DNA of 64,000 nucleotides from Cephalotus follicularis (GCA_001972305.1 BDDD01002867.1:159599-223598); one strand, 5' to 3'. Shown: positions 10,468 through 23,779, counted from the stretch's first letter. Numbers and translations are program-made. The notes: generated from the sequence alone by a model not told the origin.

Positions 10468-13239
10468 TGTAACACCCCCGGACGGCAGGAGTCGTCACAG
10501 GCCATAATACAGAATCTATCATAACATAACATAACATATCTGAACATAAACATAACTTATCAGCCAAAAATGTGGCGGTCATAGCATAACTGAAAATTTA
10601 AAAACTTAACAATTTCAGATAACTTTAACATAATCCAGTTCAAAACTAAAACATATGTATCTTATTGTTCATGACCACTAAAAGAAAACATAATGGGATC
10701 ACACTCCTAGGGACCCAAAACTTAAGGTGGTCATCTCTCGTTCACACATTCGCCCGCTACTCCTGATAACATGCCGCATGGAAAACAAAAACGCGACTGA
10801 GAAAACCTCAGTACGGATAAGGAAATTAAAACAATAGACGATAAATTTTAAAAGCAGTAAGATTTCAATAAACTTTGTAATAGAAATCTTAAGCAATTAT
10901 AAACAATTAAATATCCGTAAAGTCACATTTGTACTTTCATAAAATCCATATAACTTTCGAAACATTTACGAAACATTTCAAAACATCATATCACAATTCA
11001 TAAGTCATACTGAGCCACATCCATATCACATAACATATATTTGGCAAGGGAGGCACTAATTCCACATGCCCACTAGAATTGAAGAGTACGACACTAGACA
11101 AGTCAATTCTCACATATCACATATCATATACTAGAATCGATTCATACGCCTCTATCACATAGCGGATCCATAAATCCACCTCATGGGATTTATTCATAAC
11201 ACTCAAAGACGCCGTAGACTAATCACACCGCTACGAAAGTGTCATGTCCCCGTGCCAGGCCCACGACATGCCTATGGTATACCCCATAGGTGGGTACAAT
11301 ACTCAGTATTCAATCATTTCAAAAATATTGATTTATCAAAATCAATTTAAAAACACATACATATGCTTTTATAAAACATATTTGAAAATCGTTCACAACG
11401 GTATCATAACATACATTTCATAGCCAAATCATCAGCTCATTTATACTTCGATATAAAGAGGTGATCATAACATATCGTAACATATCGTCTCGTATAAATA
11501 AAGTCGGAAACATTCATAAATGTCAAAAACCCAATTTCATTTTTGAAACATGTCAAAACCATAAAACATTACCAAGTTCATAAACGAAGGGGCATAGCAT
11601 AAAACAAAATTGATTTCAGTTCGAAAATCATATAGCCAAGGAACGATAGAAATCCGTACCTTATGCGTTCGCAAAAGCACTTACGGATAAATGATTTAAA
11701 TCAAACTCCCCTTGAAGCACAACAATCCAAAAGACACCCAAAAACCATTCATATAAGGGTCAAAGAAACACCAGAGACATTAAACAGACTTACAACAGTG
11801 TTTGGAAAAGACCCGGATCGATTCGAGGAACAAACAAATCAAAACAGTTGAAAACATCACTTTTCTGGGCAAAACAGCTGACTGTTACAGAGCACCAGCC
11901 GACTGGGGAAGCTTGGCAGTCGACTAATCACAAGGGCCAGCCGACTACACAAGACAGACTGCAGGCAGTCGACTGTCACATAGATCCAGTCGACTACACA
12001 ACCCAAGACAGTCGACTGTGTTCATATGGCAGTCGACTACTCATCCAATCCAGCCGACTGTCCACAAGAACAACCGACTTTTCTGGACGACAGAACAGCA
12101 GAATCTTGAAATTTTAATGCAGAAACTGGTTTAAACAAAAATGACATTAAACCAGAGACACAAGAACATAAACATATGACCATACATGACGTTTAGATGA
12201 TACAGGAACACATAATTGACATGAAAACAGTTAGACAGTGGTCTGACTTCAAGAGAAAGAAATAATTCTCTAAGCATATGCATATGTTCAGGTCCAAATT
12301 CCATCCATTATCACATTACAGACATTTAAAACCATATTATGACATGTTTAGGGCGTTTAAAACATGCTGACAGGCTTAATAACACAATGATAAAACATAT
12401 AGGCAAGAATCAAGACCAAAGGACACTAAGGATACTAACAGCAAAACCAAAGACAAAGTGAAACAATCATTACAGTGAAATCACTAACCTGCAATGACTA
12501 TCCAGAATCCAGAAAACACAGCAAGAATACCACAAATTCACTTGTCAGACGGCTGTTTGCATGAACAAGGAAAAGAAAACAAGGGGACACATAAACATCC
12601 TTAACAAACTAAAGGAATTCAACCCAATGAAACAACCAAAGGATTGAAATTACCTCTCCAAACTTGAGGAAATGATTACACAGCTGATTACACAGGCTTC
12701 TCTATGCAGAATCGGCAGTGAAAGCAAGAGAAACGAATGGCTCATCACAAACCTTTAGCATTCTTAAAACATGAAGGAAAAGAGTGAATTACGGGATAGA
12801 TAAGGAATAAAGGGGGACAAAAATCGGATTAATATGGAAAGGGAAGATTGAAAACGCGTGGGATTCATGAAGGGATGAGAGAGCTTCGGGAGAGGGGAGG
12901 AGAAGAAAGGAAAGAAAGAAAAAAAGAAGAAGAAAAGAAAAAGGAAAATAAATAAAATAAATAAAATAAATGAAATGAAATGAAATGAAAAAAAAGGATT
13001 TTAAAATAAAAAAATGAATTGTTTTAATAAAATAATTTTTTTTTTGATTAAATAAGATAAAAACCCCAAACCCAACATTGCATTAACACATCCAAAATTC
13101 AGACTGGTATCAGTCAGCCCAAATCACATAGGCCCAAAACATAGGGCAACCGGACTTTTAAAATTAACAAAATTAAAAGCCCGAAAACAAACACATAAAA
13201 AGTCCATAAAACACATTTACGAACAGACAGGGTATTACA
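10468..13239 (-). repeat. 3' LTR of element D (about 2.77 kb)
   Basis: On the plus strand it starts TGTAACACCCCCGGACGG and ends GACAGGGTATTACA. A pyrimidine-rich purine-tract complement (CCACCCCCCCTAAAAAAAGG) follows at 13241. It is the same family as LTR A. The long reading frames inside (for example 11663-12117) are array translations, not genes. Confidence 0.9.
11874..12080 (-). repeat. Phased CAGTCGACTG array in the 3' LTR of D
   Basis: GACT of each site begins at 11880, 11901, 11922, 11943, 11971, 11992, 12014, 12035, 12056 and 12076. Steps are 21, 21, 21, 28, 21, 22, 21, 21 and 20. This is the mirror of the spacing in LTR A, including the single 28-bp step with a half site in it, as expected of the same family on the other strand. 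Confidence 0.9.
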
Positions 13240-13283
13240 TCCACCCCCCCTAAAAAAAGGATTTCGTCCAACATACACATACC

Positions 13284-14800
13284 TCATGCAAACAAGTGCG
13301 GATACCGCTCCCAAATATGCTCCTCCAACTCCCAAGTGGCCTCACGTTCAGGATGATTCTTCCACAGCACTTTTACAAAAGAAACGGTCTTGCTACGTGT
13401 CACCCGTTCCTGTCGATTCAGGATAGCCTTGGCCTCCTCGTCACAAGATAGGTCCTCCGGAATATTGTCCAACGGATAGAGAACCACATGTAGGGGATGA
13501 TATTGATAACCTCTCAGCAAAGACACGTGGAACACGTTATGGACGTATGCTAACTGCGGAGGCAAAGCTAAACGATAAGCAACCGCGCCTACCTTCAGAA
13601 CTTCAAAAGGCCCGATATACCGCGGACTCAACTTTCCCTTTAGCCCAAAACGTTGGACTCCTTTCCAAGCTGAAACTTTCAAGAACACATGTTCACCCAC
13701 TTTGAACTCTAAGTCCCTCCGATGTCTGTCCGCATAACTCTTCTGTCGAGATTGAGCCACTTTCAATCTCTCCCTTGCTATTGCCACTTTCTCGGTAGTG
13801 ATCTACACTAGCTCGGGTCCCTCGATAACTCGCTCTCCAACCTCATCCCAACATGTTGGAGCTCGACATTTCCTCCCGTAAAGAGCTTCAAACGGAGCCA
13901 TACCGATACTAGCGTGCCAACTGTTTTTGTAGGCAAACTCCACCAAGCTCAAATACTCATCCCAGTTTCAAGTCCACTCCAACGCACAAGACCTCAACAT
14001 ATCCTCTAAGGTCTGGATGGTTCTCTCAGTTTCCCCATCTGTCTGTGGATGGAAAGCTGTACTGTAACTGAGCTTAGTGCCCCAAACTTTCTGAAACCCT
14101 TTCCAAACCGCGAAGTGAAACGAGGATCCCTATCCGAAACAATGGATACTAGAGTCCCATGCAGTCTCACTATCTCCTGCTGAAACACTTCAGCTAAACG
14201 ATCAACAGAGAAGTCCTCTCGGATAGCTAAGAAGTGAGCCGATTTAGTCAATCGATCCACTACTACCCAGATAGCATCGTTCTTTCTGAAAGTTCTCGGC
14301 AAACCCGTAACAAAGTCCATCGATATACTCTCCCATTTCCATATCGGGACTTCCAAGGGTTGTAACAAACCACTAGCATGTTGGTGCTCAAACTTTACCT
14401 GCTGACAGATCAAACAATTCCCAACATACTCCGCTACATCCTTTTTCATCCCATTCCACAAGAAGTTCTTCTTCAAGTCTCTATACATTTTCGTAGAACC
14501 CGGATGTATAGAAAATGGAGAACTGTGTGCCTCTGACAAAACAGCATCTCTGATAGAAGAATCCGACGGAACACACAACCGATTACCCAGCCATATCACA
14601 CCATGCTCATCCATACGAAATTCTGATTGCTTACCCTTTTCAACATTCTAGACTAAGGCCCAAAGTTCACCATCGTCACTTTGAGCTGTCTTAATCCGAG
14701 ATATAAGAGTAGGCTCTACATTCATGGCAGCAACACAACCTTCAGAACCCCGAACATATAGATGTAAATCCATCCGCTCCATATCAGTATCACAACCGAA
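13284..14800 (-). pseudogene. Integrase and chromodomain remnant of element D
   Basis: From the 5' side on the minus strand: a segment with MERMDLHLYVRGSEG; an HHCC zinc finger (HPGSTKMYRDL then CLICQQVK); the integrase core (ISMDFVTGLPRT, VVDRLTKSAHF, IVSDRDPRF); the C-terminal module (GKLSPRYIGPFEVL, HNVFHVSLLRGY); and a chromodomain (FVKVLWKNHPEREATWE, ending ERYPHLFA). The role in life is insertion of the DNA copy. It is broken, and very close to the homologous parts of A and G. Confidence 0.88.
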
Positions 14801-14822
14801 GAACCCGTAGGGGTCGAAAGAA

Positions 14823-16113
14823 CTAAAGCTGGACCAAGCAACTGTGAAGACATCCCAAGATGCGAACAAAAGACCTCGCTACAACCGAGTGGGTCGATCC
14901 AGTATCATACAAAACATAAGCCCTACGGTTACCAACAGAAATAAAGCCCGAAACAGTACCTGGTGCATTAGCAGCCTGTTGAGTCGTGATAGCAAAGACA
15001 CGACATCCCACGTTATGCTGTCCATGATCTGCATTGTTCCACTTCCTTTCCTTTGCACGAGGATCAGGACAGTCCTTCACGAAATGCCTTTTCTGACCAT
15101 ATACAAAACAAGCCCCGATAGCCTTATAGCACACTCCCACTGGATGCTGTCTACCGCAACATCACACTTGGCAATCTAGACATCCCCAGCTCCCTGTGTC
15201 TGTCTCTTATCATTACCGGGCTATTGATGTCCCCGGTTATCAATCTTTCTTCCACGCTTGCCATTTCTATTCTTATTATTCTGTCCAAAACCTTGCCCTT
15301 GAGAATCTCCCCTGTTTCTCTTCCTGTCACTTTCCTGATGAGCTGCCTGGAAATCTAAGCTTTCCAGTTCTATGTTCTTTGCCGCATTTGCCACTTCAAA
15401 AACATCAGCAAACCTGGTGTTGATCAGTTTACCCCGGAGTTGATAGTGTAACTTCCACTTGAACTTTTCTGCTTGCTCCAGTGCTGTCCCCGCCGCGGAC
15501 CCAGCAAAACCAGCAAGCCTAGTGAATCGGGTCAGAAACTCCGTGACTGACTCTCCATCCTTCTGTCTTGTATTGATGAACTCCCTGGCATAAGCCTCCT
15601 TATCAGCAGCGGGAAAGTACTGCTGATAAAAGACTTCACAAAACTCGGACCAGGTCAAAGTCTCCGTATAGTTACCACCCTTAGCCAAATCCACAGCCTT
15701 CCACCATTTCTGAGCATCACCCTCAAGCTTGTAAACAGATAACTTAACCTTCTGCTCGTCACTACAACCAAGCACATCGAAGATCTTGTCCATATGAGCA
15801 ATCCAGTCCTCAGCCTCCAGCGGAGCCACAACTGAGCTGAAAGACTGCGGTCTCTACTTCTGGAACAGCTCTAGCCAGATATAAGCAGGTGTGTCAGTCC
15901 TGCCCCCAGCTTCTCTTCCCAAGTGAACATCAGCTGGAGCATACTCCTCAACGACTGGCTCCCTATGGCCTTTTCCTGATTTTGTTCACCCAACACGTGT
16001 CGTACCTCTCGAGCGACTGCCTGACATACTAACTCTTCCATGGTAGGCTCATTTCTGACTTCCTGAGCCTTAGCGGGTGCAGTCCTCCGAGCAGCGTTCC
16101 TTGTACGTGCCAT
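14823..16113 (-). pseudogene. gag and protease remnant of element D
   Basis: gag begins MARTRNAARRTAPAK at 16113. The capsid-region signature follows (YKLEGDAQKWWKAV, FYQQYFPAADKEAYARE, VTEFLTRFTRLAGFAG), then a basic stretch (KNRNGKRGRK) and a zinc-knuckle remnant near 15060-15110 with HFVKDCPDPRAKERK. The protease motif YVLYDTGSTHSVV lies at about 14880-14920. It is broken but well preserved. Confidence 0.85.
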
Positions 16114-16284
16114 CTACGAAAAGGCACTCAAAACATAAAACATAACAAACAACAAAGACTGAAGCAGAAAACATATCATAAAATCATAACCAAAACAGCC
16201 TAACCCAGTGTCTACCCAATCTCACAGGTAAAACCTAGTTAGGTCTTCTAAGAAAACAAAACCTATTTCTCTAATACCACAATC

Positions 16285-18094
16285 TGTAACACCCCCGGAC
16301 GGCGGGAGTCATCACAGGCCATAATATAGAATCTATCATAACATAACATAACATATCTGAACATAAACATAACTTATTAGCCAAAAACGTGGCGGTCATA
16401 GCATAACTAAAAATTTAAAAACTTAACAATTTCAGATAACTTTAACATAATCCAGTTCAAAACTAAAACATATGTATCTTATTGTTCAAGACCACTAAAC
16501 AGAAAACATAATGGGATCACACTCCTAGGGACCCAAAACTTAAGGTGGTCATCTCTCGTTCACACATTGCCCCGCTGCTCCTGATAACCTGCCGCATGGA
16601 AAACAAAAACGCGGCTGAGCAAACCTCAGTAGGGATAAGGGAATTAAAACAGTAAACGATAAATTTTAAAAGCAGTAAGATTTCAATAAACTTTGTAATA
16701 GAAATCTTAAGCAATTAAAAACAATTAAATATCCGTAAAGTCACATTTGTACTTTCATAAAATCCATATAACTTTCGAAACATTTCAAAATATCATATCA
16801 CAATTCATAAGTCATACTGAGCCACATCCATATCACATAACATATATTTGGCAAAGGAGACGCTAATTCCACATGCCCACTAGAATTGAAGTGTACGGTA
16901 CTACACAAGTCAAATCTCACATATCACATATCATATACTAGAATCGATTCATACGCCTTTATCACATAGCGGATCCATAAATTCACCCCATGAGATTTAT
17001 TCATAACACTCAGAGACGCCGTAGACTAATCACACCGCTACGGAAGTGTCATGACCCCGTGCCACGCCTACGACATGCCTATGGTACGCCCATAGGTGGG
17101 TACAATACTAAGTATTCAATCATTTCAAAAATATTGATTTATCAAAATCAATTTAAAAACACATAAATATGCTTTCACAAAACATATTTGAAAATCGTTC
17201 ACAATGGTATCATAACATATATTTCATAGCCAAATCATCAACTCATTTATACTTCGCTATAAAGAGGTGAGCATAACATATTGTAACATATCATATCATA
17301 TAAATAAAGTCAGAAACATTCATAAATGTCAAAAACCAACTTCATTTTTGAAACATGTCAAAACCATAAAACATTACCAAGTTCATAAACGAATAGGCAT
17401 AGCATAAAACAAAACTGATTTCAGTTCAAAAATCAGATAGCCAAGGAACGATAGAAATACGTACCTTATGCGTTCGCAAAAGCACTTACAGATAGATGAT
17501 TTAAATCAAACTCCCCTTGAAGCATAATAATCTAAAAGACACCCAAAACCATTCATATAAGGGTCAAAGAAACATCAGAGACATTAAACAGACTTACAAC
17601 AGTGTTTGGAAAAGAGCCGGATCGATTCGAGTAACAAACAAATCAAAACAGTTGAAAACAACACTTTTCTGGGCAAAACAACTGACTGTTACAGAGCACC
17701 AGCCGACTGGGGAAGCTTGGCAGTTGACTAATCACAAGGGCCAGCCGACTACACAAGACAGACTGCAGGCAGTCGACTGTCACATAGATCCAGTCGACTA
17801 CACAACCCAAGACAGTCGACTGTGTTCATATGGCAGTCGACTACTCATCCAATCCAGCCGACTGTCCACAAGAACAGCCGACTATTCTGGACGACAGAAC
17901 AACAGAATCTTGACATTTTAATGCAGAAACTGGTTTAAACGAAAATGACATTAAACCAGAGACACAAGAACATTAACATATGACCATACATGACGTTTAG
18001 ATGATACAGGAACACATAATTGACATGAAAACAGTTAGACAGTGGTCTAAGTTCAAGAGAAAGAAATAATTCTCTAAGCATATGCATATGTTCA
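16285..18094 (-). repeat. 5' LTR of element D, first piece
   Basis: It starts TGTAACACCCCCGGACGG next to a decayed Met-type primer site at about 16273-16283. It matches 10468 onward to the base where solo LTR F begins; the last five bases, GTTCA, are the duplicated target of F. The rest of this LTR is at 29748-30695. Confidence 0.9.
17680..17890 (-). repeat. Phased CAGTCGACTG array in the 5' LTR of D
   Basis: This is the partner copy of the array at 11874-12080, with the same order and spacing of about ten sites. A few bases differ between the two, including one core base (CAGTTGACTA for CAGTCGACTA near 17721). Confidence 0.88.
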
Positions 18095-18824
18095 TGTCAC
18101 ACCCCGTTTTACAACAACACATAAAGTGGTGGCAATTAACATATAAATCCGGCTTATGCAAAATACCAAAAAAATTAAAACTTTCCATATCCATTAACAA
18201 CTTGCGGAAGCATATAATATAAGCTGAATCATAACGCAACATGCATCCCATACTACATGCTACAACAGTAAACATCATCACAGTTAACTGCCCTCAAACG
18301 GAGCGTGAACAATATTCATTATTACAACCATTCATTTATTACAATGATCCATAAACATTCCTCAAAAGTAAACCATATAAACTTCACTTTGCTCCTCGGA
18401 GCCCAACGATAACCAACGGCTGCATCAACTTGAAACACACTGAAGTTGTAGGGGGTTAGCCTTTGTCCTCACTCGGCAAAGCCATAAAAGCGATCCAGGG
18501 TCAAGGATAAAACATGTCATGACATGAATGCATAATGATGCAGTACATACTATATCTCGATGCATATATATATATATACCACGACCACAAGGTCACAGCC
18601 CACGATGTCAGCAGAACACATCATCACACTACACGGTCCACAATATCACATATCACAACAGCACAAGTAGCCAACTATGTCTCAGGTCTCTAAGGACCCA
18701 TCACTCCACAGTAACGATCAGTCACGTCCCAAGGGACAACACTATACTCAATCAGGCATGTCATGGCAGACAATCAATACACTCAATGCAAACAATTGTT
18801 CCCGTCACTGTCACGACGGCGAGG

Positions 18825-19100
18825 ACAACACTCGGAACACACTACGATACAAGCACGGCGGCAAGTACCAACACTTCCCCGCTAAACGACAAGCACGACG
18901 ACAAGTACCAACACTTCCCCGCTAACGGCAACACTCACGATACTAGCACGGCGGCTAAGTACCAACATTATCCCGCTAGCGGCAACACTGAATCACAATC
19001 AATACAATAACATCCACGTTACTAACACGGTGGCTAAGTAACAACAATCAATTCACAGTAAACGATACTAGCACGGTGGCTAAGTACCCACACTCAGCAC
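18825..19100 (-). repeat. Degenerate tandem repeat in LTR F
   Basis: A unit containing CTAGCACGGCGGCTAAGTAC and, in the first copies, CCCGCTAACGGCAAC, recurs about five times between 18840 and 19090 with steps of roughly 50-60 bp. The later copies carry CACGGTGGCTAAGTA. The Cs in CpG positions are the main variable bases. Confidence 0.75.
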
Positions 19101-19820
19101 AATCACGATAACAATGCAATCACTGCACACACACAAACCACTCAAGTAGTTTATAAAATAAATACTTGATCAAAACATCTCGTTCAAAACATTGTAGTTC
19201 GTTTCCAAAACGTTTAAAGTATAAATACTTACAACATATATATATTTGTCAAAATATATATATAACACTCCATTTTCCCAAGTAAATTATGCTTCATAAA
19301 ATACATGCAACAATACATTTTCCTTCCAACATTTTCAAGTAATTTATAGATATAAATACTTGCAACATATATATTTGTCAAAATATATATAACAAAACTT
19401 TTCCCGAAAACTCAAGTATCAAAGTACTTGGAATCATACACTTTCCGTAAAACCCGGTTATTTGAACTACATTCAAATACCTCAAAAATACGTACTTCGT
19501 ATAACAGTTTCGCAATCCCTTGAAAGCCATTTTCGCAATCCTTTTGGAAAACATACTTTTTCCGTACAACAAATGATTTTAGTAAACCATTCCATTAACC
19601 AAACACACTTTCACAAGGTTTTGGAAGCCATTTTCACAATCTTTCGAGAATATATATATATCTCAAAACGTACGTTTCACATAAAGTAATGATTTATAGA
19701 AATCATGTTTGCACCTCCAAAAGGGGTAAAACGTTTCACAATCATCAATAACCAATTCACAATACAGTTTATCACGGTACAAGATGAACACATATGCTCA
19801 CAATGCAAAATAGTCCCAAC

Positions 19821-20000
19821 CAGTCAGCTGTTTCTCACTGACAATCGGCTGTTCTCCTTCAACAGTCGGCTGTCCCTTACTTGGCAGTCGGCTGCCCTCC
19901 TTGGCAGTCGGCTGTCCTTGACCAACAGTCGGCTGCCCTCCTTGGTAGTTGACTGGTCCCTCAATTAGCAATCGGCTGCCCTCTCCAGGCAGCCTGCTGG
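19821..20000 (-). repeat. Phased CAGTCGGCTG array in LTR F, block 1
   Basis: Sites start at about 19821, 19842, 19863, 19885, 19905, 19926, 19946, 19969 and 19990. Steps are 21, 21, 22, 20, 21, 20, 23 and 21. Element G was inserted nine bases after the last site, and block 2 lies on the other side of G. Confidence 0.88.
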
Positions 20001-20008
20001 TCCATACA

Positions 20009-20423
20009 TGTAATACCCTGCTTACCTGTATGTATTTTCTTACGGGTTTTATTTGTTTTGTTTATGAAATTGTATGTTTACGTTGGGTTTATATTTGGGG
20101 CTGACTGATACCAGCCTTATTTTTTTTGGGTTTGTTAGTATGGACTTTTGGGCTTGGGTAAATTAGTTATATTTTCTTACGGTTGGTCCTTTTTTTTTTT
20201 ATGTTATGTGGTCATAGTGGAACCCGATAATTAAACAATGTGTTATTTCAGTTTATGACTTTTGGATTTTGAATAAGCTTCAGTTTATGATCAATTTTTA
20301 TATGTTTTGGTTATGCTTTAAACCATCACGTTTTTAATAAAAATGAATGTTTTTAATCTGATATGTTCTGTTTAGTTTTGGTATTATGCACTGTGGTGAC
20401 TCCCACAGATCGGGGGTGTTACA
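20009..20423 (+). repeat. 5' LTR of element G
   Basis: From TGTAATACCCTGCTTACC to GGGGGTGTTACA, followed within six bases by a TGGTATCAGAG primer site. The two LTRs of G are not equal in length; the shared part is the final 220 bp. Confidence 0.85.
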
Positions 20424-20428
20424 GTTTA

Positions 20429-20439
20429 TGGTATCAGAG
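20429..20439 (+). other. Primer-binding site of element G (initiator Met type)
   Basis: TGGTATCAGAG lies just inside the 5' LTR end, the usual initiator Met tRNA complement of plant gypsy elements. Confidence 0.88.
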
Positions 20440-20590
20440 AATAGGCTTTGTTCCTTAGGAGACCTAACTAGGTTTGACCTGTGAGCTTAGGTAGACTTGG
20501 GTTAGGGCTATTCTGTTATATTTTCTGATATGTTTTCTGTTTTGATTTTGTGTTCCGGCTTGATATCACGTATTTCGGTTTCTTTCGTAG

Positions 20591-21698
20591 ATGGTACGCA
20601 CAAGAAACACTCCTCAGAGAACTGTACCAGCTGGGGCTCGAAATGAAGCTAGAAACGAGCCTTCTGTGGAAGAGTTGGTTCGTCAAGCAGTTTCTCAGGA
20701 GGTGAATCGTGTTATGCAACAACAGAATCGGGAACAAGTTGTCGAGGAGAATGCTCCGGCAGAGGTTCAGAGGGATATGGAAGCTGGGGATGGGCATGGC
20801 ACACCTACTCATGTTTGGCTTGAGCGGTTTCAGAAACAGAGGTCGCAGTCTTTCAGTTTGGCTGTAACACCAGTGGAAGCTGAACACTGGATAGCACACA
20901 TGGAGAAGATCTTTAATGTTCTGAGGTGTGATGATCAGTAGAAGGTAAGGTTGGCGGTTTACAAACTAGAAGGAGACGCCCAGAAATGGTGGAATACACT
21001 GAATTCAGCTAAGGGTGGAGGTTATGCAGATGCTCTGTCATGGTTTGAGTTCTGGGATGTCTTCTATCAGCAGTATTTCCCCACTGCTGATAAGGAGGCC
21101 TATGCTAGAGAATTCGTAAACACCAGGCAGAAAAATGGAGAGACAGTTTTGGAGTTCTTGGCCCATTTCACTAGATTGGCTGGGTTTGCTGGATCCGCGG
21201 CGGGGTCAGCATCAGAGCAAGCTGAAAAGTTTAAGTGGAAGCTGCATTACCAGCTTAGGGAAAAGCTGATAAACTCAAGGTTTGCGGATGTAGCTGAGGT
21301 TGCCAATGTCGTGAAAAATATTGAGCAGGAGAGATTGGATTTTCAGGCAGCTCGTCTGGAAGGAGATAAGAAGCGGAATAGGAATGAAAAAGGTTCTGGA
21401 CAGCAGAACAAGGGTCAAGGCAGTTCATGGAACAGGGGCAGAGGAGGTAAACAACATAAGAAGGATCACAAGTAGAATAAAGATGGTAATCAACAGCGTC
21501 AGCAAGGAAATGACCAGAAAAATTCACAGGGAGCTGATGGGGGTAACCCCGATGTTCAGATTGCTATGTGTGATGCTTGTGGTAGGTATCATCCGGTCGG
21601 TACCTGTTATAAAGTCAGTGGGGCTTGTTTTGTATGTGGGCAGATGGGACACTTCGCGAAGGATTGTCAGGATCCTCGTGCTAAGGAAAGGAAGGGTA
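20591..21698 (+). pseudogene. gag remnant of element G with zinc knuckle
   Basis: It starts MVRTRNTPQRTVPAG at 20591. The capsid-region signature includes VYKLEGDAQKWWNTL, FYQQYFPTADKEAYARE and LAHFTRLAGFAGSAAG; a glycine and arginine-rich stretch (SSWNRGRGGK) follows. A clear CCHC knuckle lies at about 21630-21670 (CFVCGQMGHFAKDC). The region ends at the insertion point of element H. It is broken. Confidence 0.87.
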
Positions 21699-22265
21699 TG
21701 ATGGAATCGGATAATCCGACTCCGGTGCCAAAATGGACATAGGGTGTAAAGGTGTATAATAAAACTTTAAACAATTAATCATGCAGCGTAAAAACACCCT
21801 ATATAACAAAACAAGTCCATAAAGGCATGTCCACAGATCCCATGGATCACCACAACATCAACAGAATTGAATTGGTATCACCATTGCATCCAATGGTGAC
21901 ACACAAACATGGCAAGGAGAAGAGGGGGCCAAAAGGTTATACCAGTGAGTGTTGGTTCCTTCGTTCTTTGCCGGTACAAGCTTGAGTAGACTCCTTTTGA
22001 TCTTCTCCAAGCTTCAGGTATAGCAGGTAATTCTTCCAGAAAATTCCAAGAGCTAGAACTCACTCACTCTCTCACTTAGCTTAGAAAAGGAGTATTGATT
22101 ATGACCAATGAAATCAGTAATCAATCCACCCTAGATAAGCCTTGCTTGGTGTATATAAATGAAAGGGAACACACACTTGCAGAGAAGAACTCGTAGTCCA
22201 ATTGCCCAGCAAAAGTCTCTTCCTCTACTTCCTCTCAAATCTGCAGGAATGCTTAATATTAGCCA
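21699..22265 (-). repeat. 3' LTR of element H
   Basis: On the plus strand it runs from TGATGGAATCGGATAATCC to about TAATATTAGCCA, near 567 bp. A near-perfect inverted pair, ATCGGATAATCCGA, lies at its left end. No gene is seen. Confidence 0.8.
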
Positions 22266-22435
22266 CTAATCCTCTCTCCCAATCTCCCATTTACTCAGAA
22301 TCATGGTCTTCACTTCCTTGGAGTCCGAAGCCATGATTCCCATGTTTCTGAAAACGTGCAAGAACGGGAGCTGGGTGCTGGAAATGAGGGAGAGATCGTG
22401 CCCACGATTTGAGCTCGTGCACATGTTGCACGTTC

Positions 22436-22572
22436 TGCTCAAAGACGTCGATGCCTTTCAAAAAGACGTCGACTCCTATGCAATGTGGCACTAAAACACA
22501 TCGATGCTTTCTAAAAGACAACGACGTTTTTATCAGGGATATGCGTCGATGTCTTTCTAAAAGACGTCAACG
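22436..22572 (-). repeat. Paired GACGTCGAC palindrome array in H, block 1
   Basis: Three pairs of sites: 22444 and 22465; 22497 and 22517; 22542 and 22563. Within-pair steps are 20-21 bp, and pair starts are 53 and 45 bp apart. Confidence 0.82.
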
Positions 22573-23199
22573 CCTTCTGGCTAGTAAAGCACAAAAAGTC
22601 TAACTCCTTTAGTGTTCTCATGTCACTTTCAAATATTGGTTAAGTAAGATTAAACATATGTGTTTCCACTTGAGCCCAAAGTCATTGCAAGGTCTTCCTA
22701 GGTGTAAGGATATAAATCTATTTATTACAACATTAACCATGCATACATGGCCTTCAAAATCTTGTACTTCATTTCTCCTTTCCTCCATCTCTCCTTGCAT
22801 AGTCTTCTTTTACAAAAAGAGCAATACATTTTCGAAAAGAAATTTACATTTAAAATTATAAGGAGAAATAACAAAAATAAGGAAAAATAAATGGTGCACG
22901 TAGGCACCTTATTACAGACCTTTAAAGATAATAAATAAATTAAAATCCATCCACACTTAGAAAAACATAAACTAGGTCTATGTCCTTTTCGGGCCATCCA
23001 TTGTGCATAAGATATATATTATATCTAATATAATAAAACAACAAAATAAAACAAATGCCATATATGATAACCAATTACACAATTTAATTCAATGATTGTT
23101 AATTGATCAAACTCCCACTAAATCAAGCAATGATTTTAATCTTCCAAGTGCCAAAATGTATAAAATCCAATTTTATACAAAAACAGTTTTTTTTTTTAT

Positions 23200-23500
23200 A
23201 AAAGACGTCGACGCCTTACCAAAGCTATTGACGTGTTTTCTGGAAAAGCATGAACAAGGCATCAATGCCTAAAACAGAGCATCAATGCGTTTTTCCCCTA
23301 GGGTTGAAAAGGCGTCGACGTCTACCATAAACATCGACGCGTTTTAGAAAGTATGATCCAGACATCAACGTCTATAACGAACATCGACGTCTTTAATGGG
23401 AATTTGACATGACATCGACGTCTTACCAAAAACGTCGACGTCTATCCTGGAAATAGCACATGACATCGACGTCTACAATAAGACATCGACGTCTTTTGCC
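23200..23500 (-). repeat. Paired GACATCGACGTC palindrome array in H, block 2
   Basis: Six pairs: 23204/23224, 23258/23278, 23311/23330, 23361/23380, 23411/23431 and 23462/23482. Within-pair step is 19-20 bp, and pair starts are 54, 53, 50, 50 and 51 bp apart. This is the most regular example of the two-site unit in the window. Confidence 0.88.
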
Positions 23501-23779
23501 CCCTGGGCATTTTCTGCATTTCAAAAGATGCTGAAAACAATGGTTTAGAAAATAGAATACCTTTCTGGCATTCCTAAATGCACCATGCATGTTCCAAACT
23601 TAATTCTAAACACATTTAAGCAACATTCCCAATACAAAAACACACTGAAATCCAATTTCAAGTCATTTTCATTAAGGCACTTAGAAAATTCAGTTTGATC
23701 ACAAAAACACATCCAATGATTAAACCATTAATTAGAACATCATCTATTGCATACATATCCAATTAAGGATGTTGTGGGA

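Noticed and set aside
11663-12117. Open frames 11663-11851 and 11848-12117 (and 17517-17921 in the other LTR) as small genes
   Set aside because: They are translations of the palindrome array and nearby LTR sequence. The matching frames in both LTRs of D come from LTR identity, not coding conservation.
18528-19010. 160-residue frame as a histidine and serine-rich protein
   Set aside because: Covers the tandem repeat of LTR F, and an overlapping frame is equally open; typical of repeat translation.
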